Origin: Dipteris shenzhenensis
Lineage: Eukaryota > Polypodiophyta > Polypodiopsida > Gleicheniales
Assembly (NCBI GenBank): GCA_047967505.1
Contig: CM106538.1
Direction: 5' to 3' (one strand)
DNA length: 64,000 nt
The notes beneath the pieces were generated by a model that was not told where the DNA came from, did no database searches, and worked only from the letters and a program-made list of their open reading frames with translations. Positions within the stretch are counted from its first letter, which is position 1. Every line of letters begins with the position of its first letter. Of this stretch, positions 11,728 to 21,649 are shown in pieces. Made by a program: the position numbers and the translations under genes.

Positions 11728-12587
11728 ATGATAGGCCATTAATTTGTATAACTAGCATATGATAATCACCATGAGTCTTCTTCAAGCGTTCACAAGTATT
11801 TCGAAAAGAACCCTTGAATTCTACATCACAATAGAGTTTCAAATTAATCATCATGGCCTTTTAAATAAAAGCTGCTTCCTTTTTGTGTAGGGATACAAGT
11901 CATAAAATTTTTTTGAGCTCTACGAGTGCATTAGATCCTAAAATATTCAAATAATCCCAACACCACAACTACATATTCTATACTTTCAAAAGAAAGAGAA
12001 ATGATGTGTGCAAGTTTCACTTTGCATTGCTTCAACACGTATTGTAGAGCCTTTTGGCATAGATTCAAAAATGAAATAAGTTACAAAAGGTACTTCTATT
12101 TTGGAAAAGAAAGTTTACACAATTAGCATTCAAGGTTGTTTCCCACACTCCCCTTTGGAGCACCATAATGTTGTTTTCCTTGCCCACCTTAAGTCCCCGC
12201 CGTTAAGGTTGTTTCCCGTATCTCCTTTACCCCATTCTATCGACACAATAGTTTATGTATCTATTAGTATATTAGAATGACACAATATATTGATCCTAGA
12301 TAATGTACTTAATGTATTGCCAAGGGGGTGATGTACAATCAAAATACTAGGTTTGTCCGTTTCTAGACACCTATTTTGTTTTCCATCTAAGTGGCCACTA
12401 TCCACATAATAATGTGGTCAAGAATTGTTGTTGAGGGAGATGGAGGGAAAACTTGTGGATCAAAACTCCTGCAATCAAAAAACTTCTGAGTGGTCTATTT
12501 TTCCTTTATGAATTATAAAAAGTTTGGGAAATTTTCCACATTGAAGGAGCTAGTAATGAGCAATAGACCAAAGCAAAATATAAATTT
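11728..12587. other. AT-rich intergenic sequence, nothing recognised
   Basis: No reading frame with a recognisable domain, no long repeat of other parts of the window and no RNA gene were seen. Confidence 0.5.
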
Positions 12588-13323
12588 TTATAAGATTGAG
12601 CAAGCCTTTTTGTCTTGAGCAAAACTTATCCTTACAATAGGTCCGAGTGTATTTAGATGCTTGAGAACATGTAGCTCTAGCTTTGCAGTATCTAGATTGG
12701 TGGAAGAGGTATGAAGACACCTGGTGTCCTTATATTTTATCCTTTGCACCTCCCCGAAGGCTGTTTTTGCTCTTGTTTTTTTTCCATGAGTCACTTCCTC
12801 TACAATCACCTCATCTTGTTTTGGCATTCGAGCAAGTGGTATCAGTAAAATGTCTCTCATCTTCATGTCTGTCACATCTGTAGCCTTCAGGAATTTGTCA
12901 TATCTCCATCTAACCATCTTTAAAGTGGTGATATCTTTTGCCATGATTGTCGCCCTATGGCTGTGGGCTGCAAGAAGAAATGTATCAAAACTCTATGAAA
13001 AAGTCCTCGGTAGCCACCTGCAATGCCCAAATAGCTATTCTTTGCCACTGGTATCCAAGGCCCACAAAGTTCATATCATCACAAACTTGCCTAACAAGCC
13101 TTTGAAAAGGAGCCTTGAGAATACACTGTCCCATGGCTTTCTGGGCCCTTCTTATCTCCATTAGAACACTGACCTTTTGTGTAAATCTTTTCTTTTTTGC
13201 TTCTCTGAGAAGATGCATTGGCTTTCCTTTTCTTGGATGTGAATCCCGTCCTCTTGATGTTGCCAATTTTGCTATGGGTGGACCCTTGTCCATCTTCTTG
13301 GCAGTAGCCTTCGTCCTTACCAT
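12588..13323 (-). pseudogene. Histone H3 / CENH3-like gene with C-terminal extension, one frameshift
   Basis: Reading from the ATG at 13323, the tail MVRTKATAKK...KLAT parallels the H3 tail. KKRFTQKVSVLMEIRRAQKA and KAPFQRLVRQV match the H3 alpha-N and alpha-1 region (RFRPGTVALREIRKYQKS, KLPFQRLVREI). Loop 1 is about three residues longer than canonical H3 and carries a Trp (YQW), features of centromeric H3; ALQVATEDF is the alpha-2 helix. The frame then breaks near 12995. One base over, LLAAHSHRATIMAKDI matches the H3 C terminus (LCAIHAKRVTIMPKDI). About 100 further residues extend past the normal H3 end to 12588. Histone H3 packages DNA in nucleosomes; whether this was a functional variant is unknown. 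Confidence 0.85.
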
Positions 13324-13439
13324 TGTAATTGATGCTAAACTACACATTGAGATTATAAAAAATAAGTCCTAAGTCCTCTCTCTCTCTCTGGGATTAACCT
13401 CCTAGCCCTGATCTTAGCCAAGCTATTTAATGAAGTTGT

Positions 13440-14745
13440 TTGCTTGGGGTTCCCATGCACCTAGACCATCACCACTACCTCACCCATCCACAAGGCAGGG
13501 GATCCCACATTATGACTAGACATGTCATGTCCAAGATTTATGCATCAGTACTTGATGATGAGGTCACCAGATTTACGGAGTGTCGAGGCTCAGAGCAGTG
13601 GGATAGGTCAGTTTCAAGTGGGATCATGGGACCATGGACCACATTCTCGCGCTCAGATGTATCATCGAGGAGGCGAGGACATGAAAGCAGAGGGTTTACT
13701 GTTGCTTTGTGGATTTTCGCAAGGCATTTGACACCATTCCGAGAGCCCGCCTCATACGATGCCTACAGGATTTGGGTTACGACCCAAGAGATCATTTGGG
13801 CTGTCATGGCACTTTATGAGTGAGTTTCAGGCAAAGTCCAGACAGGATCTGGATGGACAGACGAGATCATGAGCACTATCAAGGTCAAACAAGGGTGCCC
13901 ATTATCATATAGACTTCGTATTGAGAGCAGTAGAGCAGAGCGGTTACCTAGGGAGAGGCGCATATGCACACTATGTGACATGCAGGAGGTTGAGATAGAG
14001 GAACATTTCATCTTCAGGTGTCATGTCTACTATGAGATCCGAGGGCATTTCTACTGCCTCTTCAAAAATAGTTATGGAGTTTTGGCCCGTTTCCTCTCCT
14101 ACCCAGGCTAGCGATGTTTAGTTGCTTTCATTCATGTGGTGCTCAGACACCGCGATAGGATACTCTGAGCATGGAGACAAGAGCAAAGACTTCCTCCTCG
14201 ACTGATACTTCTCAGAGCTCTATCACGAAGTTCTTTTAGCCAGATCACATAGACCCCCACAAGGTGAGGCTTCGACAGATAGAGGGTTTACTCACAGATC
14301 ATACTTGGGGACATCCCCTCCTTGTTTAGGGTCAGAGCCTGTCGACCGATGGGGGTCATAGTGGCCCTGGTCAGACACAGAGCTACGACCAAGAGACGTA
14401 CCAGGACTGCACCCTTGGGGGGGAAATAATGCTCTATTGCTGACCTCATGCCTCCACTTCCACAGCCTCATCCATCCTAATGTCCTACTGCTGTTGATGA
14501 TGATGATGATGATGGTTATGATGATGTCGACGATGATGATGAGATTGATATATATATAGTCAAGATATGACTATGTTGTACTTAGGATTTAGTATTGTCA
14601 TTTTGCATTTTTTGCATTCTGCATTGGTATGGAGCTCCTTTAGTAGCTCCACTACGACAGCACATTGTATCAAGTTTTTCACAGTCTCATAGACCCATCG
14701 GTCTTCCAAAGACTTTAATAAAATTTCTTTCTTTCTTTCTTTCAG
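13440..14745 (+). mobile_element. Second LINE, internally deleted
   Basis: Reading across frames, CFVDFRKAFDTIPRARLI (about 13712-13760) is an RT block with the first catalytic Asp of a different LINE lineage from the one at position 1. VKQGCPLS follows at about 13885-13910. The sequence then jumps directly to RRICTLCDMQEVEIEEHFIF (about 13955-14015), the C-x2-C...H C-terminal zinc motif that ends many plant LINE ORF2 proteins. The FADD half of the RT is therefore deleted. The 3' end is AT-rich and runs into a (CTTT)n repeat near 14727-14745. Confidence 0.75.
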
Positions 14746-14755
14746 CTATATAGGA

Positions 14756-15031
14756 TTGTTACTTAGCAAGGAGAAATGTACCAGTGCAACTATCTATGAC
14801 TCGAGAGTTTATTCAGATAGTGACAAGGAGAAGAAGGTGGCTCATGATACACGAAAATGTACCTTCTATGGTAGAGATGGTCATATTGAGAAGTACTGCT
14901 ATACTAAGAAGCATGATGAGATCACAAAACCAAATAAAGAAAAAGAGAAGGCTATGATGGTGGAAGGTGAAAACGGAACATCTATGCTTGTAGAAACTGA
15001 ATTCATGAAGGATCAGGTTTGGGCTTTTTAG
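14756..15031 (+). pseudogene. Copia gag fragment with degenerate zinc knuckle
   Basis: The translation [15 protein letters not shown] follows the spacing of a C-x2-C-x4-H-x4-C knuckle with the second Cys replaced by Tyr, followed by a lysine/glutamate-rich stretch and MKDQVWAF, which resembles the gag-protease junction of copia elements (DxVWxxDSGAS). No LTR can be assigned. Confidence 0.5.
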
Positions 15032-15182
15032 AGTTGTGGGAGGGCAATGTTTACTACTAGTTCTTGAGCTCTTTGTCAGCACATTGTGTTCATGAGACAT
15101 GGATGGTTCTTTGTGGATGCTTCTATCTGGGTACTCTTTGTGAGTAAGTTCCAGTTTGTTGGGCTCTTTGTGAGCATTGGTT

Positions 15183-15210
15183 AGAGAGAGAGAAAGAGAG
15201 GGGGGATCGA

Positions 15211-15300
<90 letters not shown>
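15183..15300. repeat. (GA)n microsatellite
   Basis: About 115 bp of nearly pure GA with a few interruptions. Confidence 0.97.
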
Positions 15301-15301
<1 letters not shown>

Positions 15302-15340
15302 ATGACCATCACACACACACACACAAGAAAATGTGTTTGA

Positions 15341-15354
15341 TATATATATATATA

Positions 15355-15401
<47 letters not shown>

Positions 15402-15408
15402 GTATATG

Positions 15409-15467
<59 letters not shown>

Positions 15468-15468
15468 G

Positions 15469-15507
<39 letters not shown>

Positions 15508-15653
15508 ATATATATGCATATATATGCATATATATATATGTATATATATATGCATATATACATATGTATATATATATGTATATATACATATGTATATATA
15601 TGTATGTATATATACATATGTATACATATGTATATATATATGTATATATATAC

Positions 15654-15698
<45 letters not shown>

Positions 15699-15848
15699 CA
15701 TATATATGTATATATATGTATATATATATACATATGTATATATATATACATATGTATATATATATACATATATATACATATATATACATATATATGTATA
15801 TATATGTGTATATATATATGTATATATATGTATATATATATATATATA
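15341..15848. repeat. (TA)n / TATATG compound microsatellite, about 500 bp
   Basis: The tract is almost wholly TA with recurrent G or C interruptions giving tatatg and tacata units, framed by (TG)n at about 15356-15367 and (GA)n at 15847-15860. The long alternating Tyr-Ile frames it produces on both strands are by-products of the repeat. Confidence 0.97.
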
Positions 15849-15876
15849 GAGAGAGAGAGTGTGTGTAACAGAGATG

Positions 15877-16018
15877 GAAATATACTTTGATCCCTTCTCT
15901 ATTAGATTAGAGAACTAAAAAGTCTTTGTGGAAGTATATTTCCACTCCTTGTCTATTACAAATTTGGAAAACACATAAGTCTCTGTGGAAGTATATTTCC
16001 ATCACTTGTCTATTACAC
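15877..16018. repeat. Degenerate direct repeats of a 'ggaagtatatttcca' module
   Basis: Three related copies of ggaa(g/a)tata(t/c)tt followed by a c(c/a)cttgtctatta-type block begin near 15877, 15931 and 15988. The motif ggaagtatatttcc is itself nearly palindromic. Confidence 0.7.
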
Positions 16019-16020
16019 CA

Positions 16021-16263
16021 TTAGAGAGAGAATATGTCCTCAAAATTGCCTACTATCGCAATGGCTTCATGAAAACAAGAGGACTTTAAATCTGCAAGCC
16101 ATTTGTCACCAGGATTGGCATCTGCAATCTCATCACAAACTCTCCTCACAAGCTCCTTCGAGGCTTTCGCCAACTTGTAAGCATACAACGACTCCTCTTT
16201 TTGCCCCTGGCTTTCCTCATCTTCCCCTTTTCGTTCAATACAGCTTCTAGCCACCGCCATATC
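16021..16263 (-). pseudogene. Second H3/CENH3-like exon
   Basis: An open exon preceded by an acceptor-like ttttgtacag (rc, about 16264-16273) has an ATG at 16260 and ends at 16021. KLAKASKELVRRVCDEIA parallels the H3 alpha-1/alpha-2 start. LVR-x-VCD(D/E)-x6-G-x2-W is shared, with identical spacing, with the H3-like gene at 12.6-13.3 kb (LVRQVCDD...GYQW). The following FHEAIAIVGNFEDIF can be laid over the H3 ALQEAAEAYLVGLFED segment. The H3 C-terminal segment (LCAIHAKR) is absent. The N-terminal part, rich in Glu, Lys and Gln, is not H3-like. The call rests mainly on similarity to the neighbouring copy and is weaker than the other two H3 calls. Confidence 0.5.
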
Positions 16264-16323
16264 CTGTACAAAAATTTAGCTCGTAAGCATAAGAGTTACG
16301 TGATTCAATGAAGCTAAAAGGAA

Positions 16324-16390
16324 AGCTAGAGATATTCACCTCTTCTGCTACTGAGTTCAAGCTAGAGATATTCACCTCTTCTACAGAGTT
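16324..16390. repeat. Short tandem repeat, agctagagatattcacctcttct
   Basis: A unit starting agctagagatattcacctc occurs twice, about 37 bases apart, just before the 522-bp duplication. Confidence 0.8.
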
Positions 16391-16805
16391 CAATTAAAGT
16401 AGCCACGTCCATAACATATCCTCCTCGAATGACTTTCCACTCATGGGTCCATATAAAAGGGATCTAAGACGACATAATTTTAGTTCGGTAAATGTAGTCA
16501 CATATTAACTGGCCATCTCTGAGAGGGAAAGTGAGGGAGCGATAGTGAGGGACGGATAGTGAGCTGCCCCTGCTTTGAGAGTGATAGAAAGTGAGGGAAC
16601 AGACAGTGATGGAAAGTGAGGCAAGAACCCTCTTCAATGCAGTCCTGTCCGCGACCACTTTTTGTGAATTCTTTATTTCACTTTTTGTATAATTTATGTC
16701 CTGGATCACCTTCCTTTAGCTTTGACACTCGTTTTTTTCAAGATATACCTCCCAATTTTTTTTGTAGAGAGAAAGAGAGAGATAGATAGATAGATAGAGA
16801 GAGAG

Positions 16806-16896
<91 letters not shown>

Positions 16897-17300
16897 GAGG
16901 AGGAAAAGAGTTCAATTAAAGTAGCCACGTCCATAACATATCCTCCTCGAATGACTTTCCACTCATGGGTCCATATAAAAGGGATCTAAGACGACATAAT
17001 TTTAGTTCGGTAAATGTAGTCACATATTAACTGGCCATCTCTGAGAGGGAAAGTGAGGGAGCGATAGTGAGGGACGGATAGTGAGCTGCCCCTGCTTTGA
17101 GAGTGATAGAAAGTGAGGGAACAGACAGTGATGGAAAGTGAGGCAAGAACCCTCTTCAATGCAGTCCTGTCCGCGACCACTTTTTGTGAATTCTTTATTT
17201 CACTTTTTGTATAATTTATGTCCTGGATCACCTTCCTTTAGCTTTGACACTCGTTTTTTTCAAGATATACCTCCCAATTTTTTTTGTAGAGAGATAGAGA

Positions 17301-17380
<80 letters not shown>

Positions 17381-17428
17381 GAGGAGGAATATGGTTCGTG
17401 AAGCAGAGAGAAAGAGGTAGAGTGAGAG
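16385..17428. repeat. Tandem duplication, 522-bp period
   Basis: The segment starting agagttcaattaaagtag at 16385 is repeated from 16907. The copies are identical at protein level over 81 codons (16464-16709 and 16986-17231, minus), with no difference noticed by eye there. They differ mainly in the length of their GA tracts (about 16770-16890 and 17287-17375). This is a recent duplication, probably by unequal exchange or slippage at the GA tracts. No function of the segment is evident. Confidence 0.93.
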
Positions 17429-17605
17429 AGATAGGAAGAGGAGGAATACGGTTTGTTTGGTCCAGTCCGTCTCGCTCGGGTGTGATCAAGTTTGGCCTAC
17501 TGTCGAAGGTTTTGAAGGTGCCTTCTCTCTTTCTCTCACTCCCTTTCCGTCCCCTTCATTTTTCAATGTGTTTTTCAACATTACAATGTATTTTCATAGG
17601 TTCTG

Positions 17606-17971
17606 ATGGCTCCAACCAAATAGGATTTAAAAACATATTTAGAACAATTATATCTCCAATACAGAGACATTATCAGACCCCCTATTAAAACCATAACTCT
17701 ACCTGGAGCATTTCTTATCCCTAGCACACAAGATGGCGTTGACTACTATGTCTCGGATTCTGATATTTCTGATCGAGAAATTTTAGAAGATTCAATTGAT
17801 GAGATGAAATTATGGATCACAGGAGAAGGACACACACCTCTGGAAATGAAGCAAGAAGAGGACGAGGAAAAAGGAAATGGAAAAGATAAAGTGGAGGCAA
17901 AAACAAGAGGGGAAAAAAAGAAAGACAAAGCAGAATCAAGCAAGAGAGGCAAAAGGAGCTCTAAAACATAG
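17606..17971 (+). pseudogene. Unidentified acidic/basic ORF with an in-frame TAG
   Basis: After an intron-like stretch ending ttttcatag at 17599, an ATG at 17606 opens a frame of 121 codons that is closed only by a TAG at codon 6 and then runs to 17971. The protein has a folded-looking first half (LEQLYLQYRDIIRPPIKTI, FLIPSTQDGVDYYVSD) and a highly charged C-terminal tail (KQEEDEEKGNGKDK, GEKKKDK). It is not recognised. It lies upstream of the LRED-like pseudogene on the same strand and may be part of the same element (copy B). Confidence 0.4.
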
Positions 17972-18081
17972 CACTTTTGAATGTATTTGAAACATGTAAT
18001 TTTATTGTTGGTGCTTCATCTAGGCCCACTGATTTTCATTCGTTGTTCATCCAAAGCCTCTTGTTCTTGGAAGGTAAAAAT

Positions 18082-18089
<8 letters not shown>

Positions 18090-18143
<54 letters not shown>
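18090..18143. repeat. (CA)n microsatellite
   Basis: Nearly pure CA interrupted once by an extra A. Confidence 0.97.
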
Positions 18144-18147
<4 letters not shown>

Positions 18148-18383
18148 GTAAATTTCTTTTTATAACTTGGATTGTATAACTTTATTGAAATTTCTTTTTT
18201 GATTGAAGATAGTAAATTTAAAGGGATAGTTCAATTTTTGGTGCAAGGGCTACCAGAACAATCGCCAATTCTATCAATGAAAAGGAGGTTGCAAGGACAA
18301 TCTTTCCCTTGTTAGGGAGAGGGAAGTTCAAGCAAGAAGGAGAGAAATGATAAAATCGAGCTAGCAAGTGTTCAAGGCATGTC

Positions 18384-19367
18384 TTTTGTAAAAACAATAG
18401 TCCCATTCAAGGGTAAGACATTCCTTGAGAAGTGTGATGCTCAGTAGGATTACCATCTGTTTTATGAGATGTGGAATAAAGAGCTCAATTATGTTGCCAT
18501 TTTGGAGACCCACAAAGATTTTTTAGCAAACAAGCTAGCAGAATTTCAGAGAAATAGAAAGTAACCATATTTGGGCAGTCGTATGTCCATGCCAAGGATT
18601 TGATTACAGATAAAAAGCTTCGAATTCCCATCAATAGGAGGTTTGATAGCTTTCCAAAAAAATGCAAAGTGGTTTGTGATATTCATAGCAAAGGATGTAG
18701 GCTATTGGAGGTAAGCCTTGCTTTTGCAGTGTTTTTAAATCTTTGTCATGAAGGTATGGAAGACATGCCAGAAGAGGCCATGGAAGATCCTGGGGAAGAA
18801 CCTGATATTGAAGACAAAGGCAAAAATATAGAAGAGCCACAAGAACTAGAAGAGGAGGATATTAATCTTGAGGAAGGGAGCAAGGAGGCTGCAGCCTTGG
18901 ATCTTGTAGCCTTAAAGTCACAAACAGTAAATGGAGCTATGTCTATTGAAGGACTAGATTTTGAGACATGTAGTCTAGCTATACCTATCCTTCCTTTCTT
19001 CACTATTCAAGGTCGAGAGTATTATATGCTCTCAGATATACGCATCATCTTTGACCTCAGAGAAGATTATGCCTTGGCCTTAATTGCTCAAATATGTAGC
19101 ATAGATAAGGATGTTGGAATTGAAGAAGATGAATTAATGGTACTAGAATATACATTTGATCCTAAGGAGGCACTCTCGATGTGCTTTAAGAAAACTGTGG
19201 ACGAGGAGGACATGGATGATGAGACCTTTGATAAGGTCAAAATGCAAAAGTTGGAGGAGCAGAAAGATATTTAGCCAAAGGTGGAGCAAAGGAAAACACA
19301 AAGTAGCGTGGAAAGAAGCACTGATCTTTGGACTGATAAAATTTTGGAGGATGATGAGAATATGAAG
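18384..19367 (+). pseudogene. LRED-block orphan protein, copy B (degenerate)
   Basis: The open part encodes an acidic linker (PEEAMEDPGEEPDIEDKG) followed by EYYMLSDIRIIFDLREDYAL (about 19018-19077) and DPKEALSMCF. These align with EYVFLHDIENLFRLREDEAL and the following segment of the intact gene at 41.3-48.3 kb. Upstream, GQSYVHAKD aligns with LGTYMRAKDD, and the block around IPINRR with VPIDYI in that gene. Stops at about 18446 and 18562 and a frame change disrupt it. The last exon bases ATGAAG are followed by gtaagc, a good donor site at 19368. No known domain is recognised; a role in the element's transposition is inferred only from co-occurrence. Confidence 0.65.
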
Positions 19368-20551
19368 GTAAGCTATCACTATTTTCTCTACTAGATCTTT
19401 TTTTATCATGACTTGTATATATTTCTCATTGCTTCTTTTTTTATACTATAGCTCTATATTGAAGATGATAGTTTTCTAAGAAGGTCCTATGGGATGCGGA
19501 GTCAATGAGAGAGTTTACCCTAACAGAAGATTATCTCAAATATATCGATTTAGACAACCACTTATTTTGAACACTATTCTGAATTCCTCTACTGATTTGC
19601 AGTTTACACAAAAAAGAAGTTACATGAGGAGATTCAAGGTATGGTACATATCGTGGACCCAGCTATCTCATTTAAAATGAGGGATCCAGTGAGCCAACAG
19701 TGGACCAGCTTGCGAATGGTTCACATATTGCAATTTCGAATCTCTGACCCTAATTGTCATCCCTTACCATTCAAAGTAAGTGATTAGTAATAAAAACATT
19801 GCATAAGGAGCTAAATTGTTATTTTCAATCCACAAATTCTAATCTTTACAGTAGTTGTCAAATGAAGTCGACATTGGAGTTTAGCTATAATGCATCTGCC
19901 ATCAAAAGGATGCTTCTGCTTCAATTCAATTACACATACTCATCGAGAGATCGATCTATAAGTGAACTTGCATTGCCTTAAATAAGCTTCACAAGTTTTT
20001 CAAATAACAAATGATTTGTTTTGTAGAAATTGTTCACATTCACATATGCAACTTACAATGGTTTGAAGAGACTATCTTTTGTAATTGATTTCTGTAAAAA
20101 AAAATTCATCTAAGTTGGGTGCAATTGAACCAATGCACTTGGATGTAAGACATAAAATCCTTTGCCCTCTCAATACTTTTTTAAAATTGATTAAAATAGT
20201 TTTAGGCTTACAAGCGACTGGATGGTACACAGACACCACAACAATACGATGCTCACTCTTGTGGATGGAGGGTCCTTATAAACACCAAGTACATTTTTTA
20301 GGCTTATTTGTCAGAGGATACACCGGGTCCCGTACGTACCATTATTGATGCATTTAAAATTTATATATAACATTAATCTTAACACTGAACTTGAAACTCA
20401 AGTTTTGTTTGGGTTTCTACAGATGATAGAAGAAAGCTATGATGAGCAATTTGTGTTAAACTTCAGAGCTACGATGATCGTAGATCTCCTTCAATATGCC
20501 TCCTCGTTACCACAAGAGAAAAGCAGGGAGAGGAAAGCTCTAAGAAATTAG
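19368..20551 (+). pseudogene. Downstream exon remnants of the copy B LRED gene
   Basis: Several GT-AG-like boundaries occur. An exon-like block opens after ctgatttgcag at 19603 and reads MVHIVDPAISFKMRDP...LRISDPNCHPLPFK, ending at a gtaagt donor near 19780. Another opens after tttctacag near 20422 and reads MIEESYDEQFVLNFRATMIV. I could not align these convincingly with the second exon of the copy A gene, so their membership in this gene is inference. Confidence 0.35.
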
Positions 20552-20571
20552 ATCGAGGAGAAAGCTCAAAA

Positions 20572-20799
20572 TTGATGGAGGACCTCACTCGAGAGCAGGA
20601 TGAGGACCCTCTCTTAGGACTTAAGGACCCTAAGGCCCAACCTCAGATGCCTCCACCATCCACTGAACTTCCTCCTTTAACTACTGAACTTGGACTTGAG
20701 GACCCTCATCCCGCCCCTCAAACTACTGAGCTTAGACCTGAGGATCGCGAGCCCCTTCCCCATCCATTTACTGAGCCTGGACCTGAGCCTCCTATGTGA
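20572..20799 (+). other. Proline/glutamate-rich repetitive ORF
   Basis: A 75-codon frame contains imperfect repeats of the type TEL(G/R)(L/P)ED(P/R) between 20660 and 20790. It follows a stop in the preceding frame. It may be coding or simply a minisatellite; a Pro/Ser-rich repeat also occurs at the same relative place in copy A (about 40.1-40.3 kb). Confidence 0.3.
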
Positions 20800-20879
20800 G
20801 TTGAGGCACATTGAACTCTTGGAAGTTTGTAATGCATAATGACGTCTAATGAAATTGCCTCTGAGATTTTTTGAGATCA

Positions 20880-21600
20880 TTATCTTAGCTTAGCACTCAA
20901 CAAGGGCCTTAACAAGCTGAGTTATTCTGCTAATTGTACTTTGTCTCATGGGCCCATGAGGGGACTTGGATAGTTGTCTTCCCTTGCACAGTACATGAAC
21001 AAGATGTCATTTGTTGCCAAGATTTTGATATACCACAGACAATTAAGTAACTACGGAGAGACAATTATCTACCTTTTTAAATGTTTGTCAAAGTTTCTTT
21101 GTGGGTACTAAGTAAATTGGTAGAATGACAAAGTTATATTAATTGAAAAATTATCTGCTTTGGACATTTTTGGATATGGCCCAGGCAAACAATGCTGAAG
21201 GGAAGGGTACTTTTTGACATACACTGCTTACGCTTTAGCACTCAGAATCAAAGATCCTAGCCAATTACATGGTTATGGAAAGCATCATTTGATTAGGTTT
21301 AGAGAGGTGCTTCTACTAGATTTTGAGGCTAAACAGATCAAAGGAGAGCAGCTCGATGTAAAAGAACTACAAGAGTAAACTCAAGTACATTATATTATCA
21401 AAAGTTACAAAGGACACAAAGTCCTACATGAAAAGATCGTCCGCTCAGAATTTGTATTGAATTTTTTTGGAAAATATTACAAAGTCTCTATTTCATTGTT
21501 ATAAATCTCCATAAGGTTTCCAACTCTATCAATCCACTTGTGATTCACAAAGACCTTTGACTGCCTCGACTCTATGTGTTTCTATTTGTTTCTGTATAGA
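20880..21600. other. Between the two convergent genes of copy B, no clear gene
   Basis: Stops in all frames. No histone-like sequence was found here, in contrast to the corresponding interval of copy A. Confidence 0.4.
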
Positions 21601-21649
21601 GTTTCTATTTGTTTCTGTCCAGTTGTTGAATTATCAAGGATCTGCCTTC

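Noticed and set aside
15181-15890. Long open frames on both strands rich in Tyr-Ile, up to 318 codons
   Set aside because: They are translations of the TA and GA microsatellites; all frames are open because the repeat lacks stops.
16018-16050. cattagagagagaat...ctcaaaa resembles the terminal repeat of copy A and lies where the left end of copy B might be
   Set aside because: The match needs an indel and lies inside the 3' end of the H3-like exon, which itself is supported by similarity to the 12.6-kb gene; chance similarity in GA-rich sequence is likely. Kept only as a lead.
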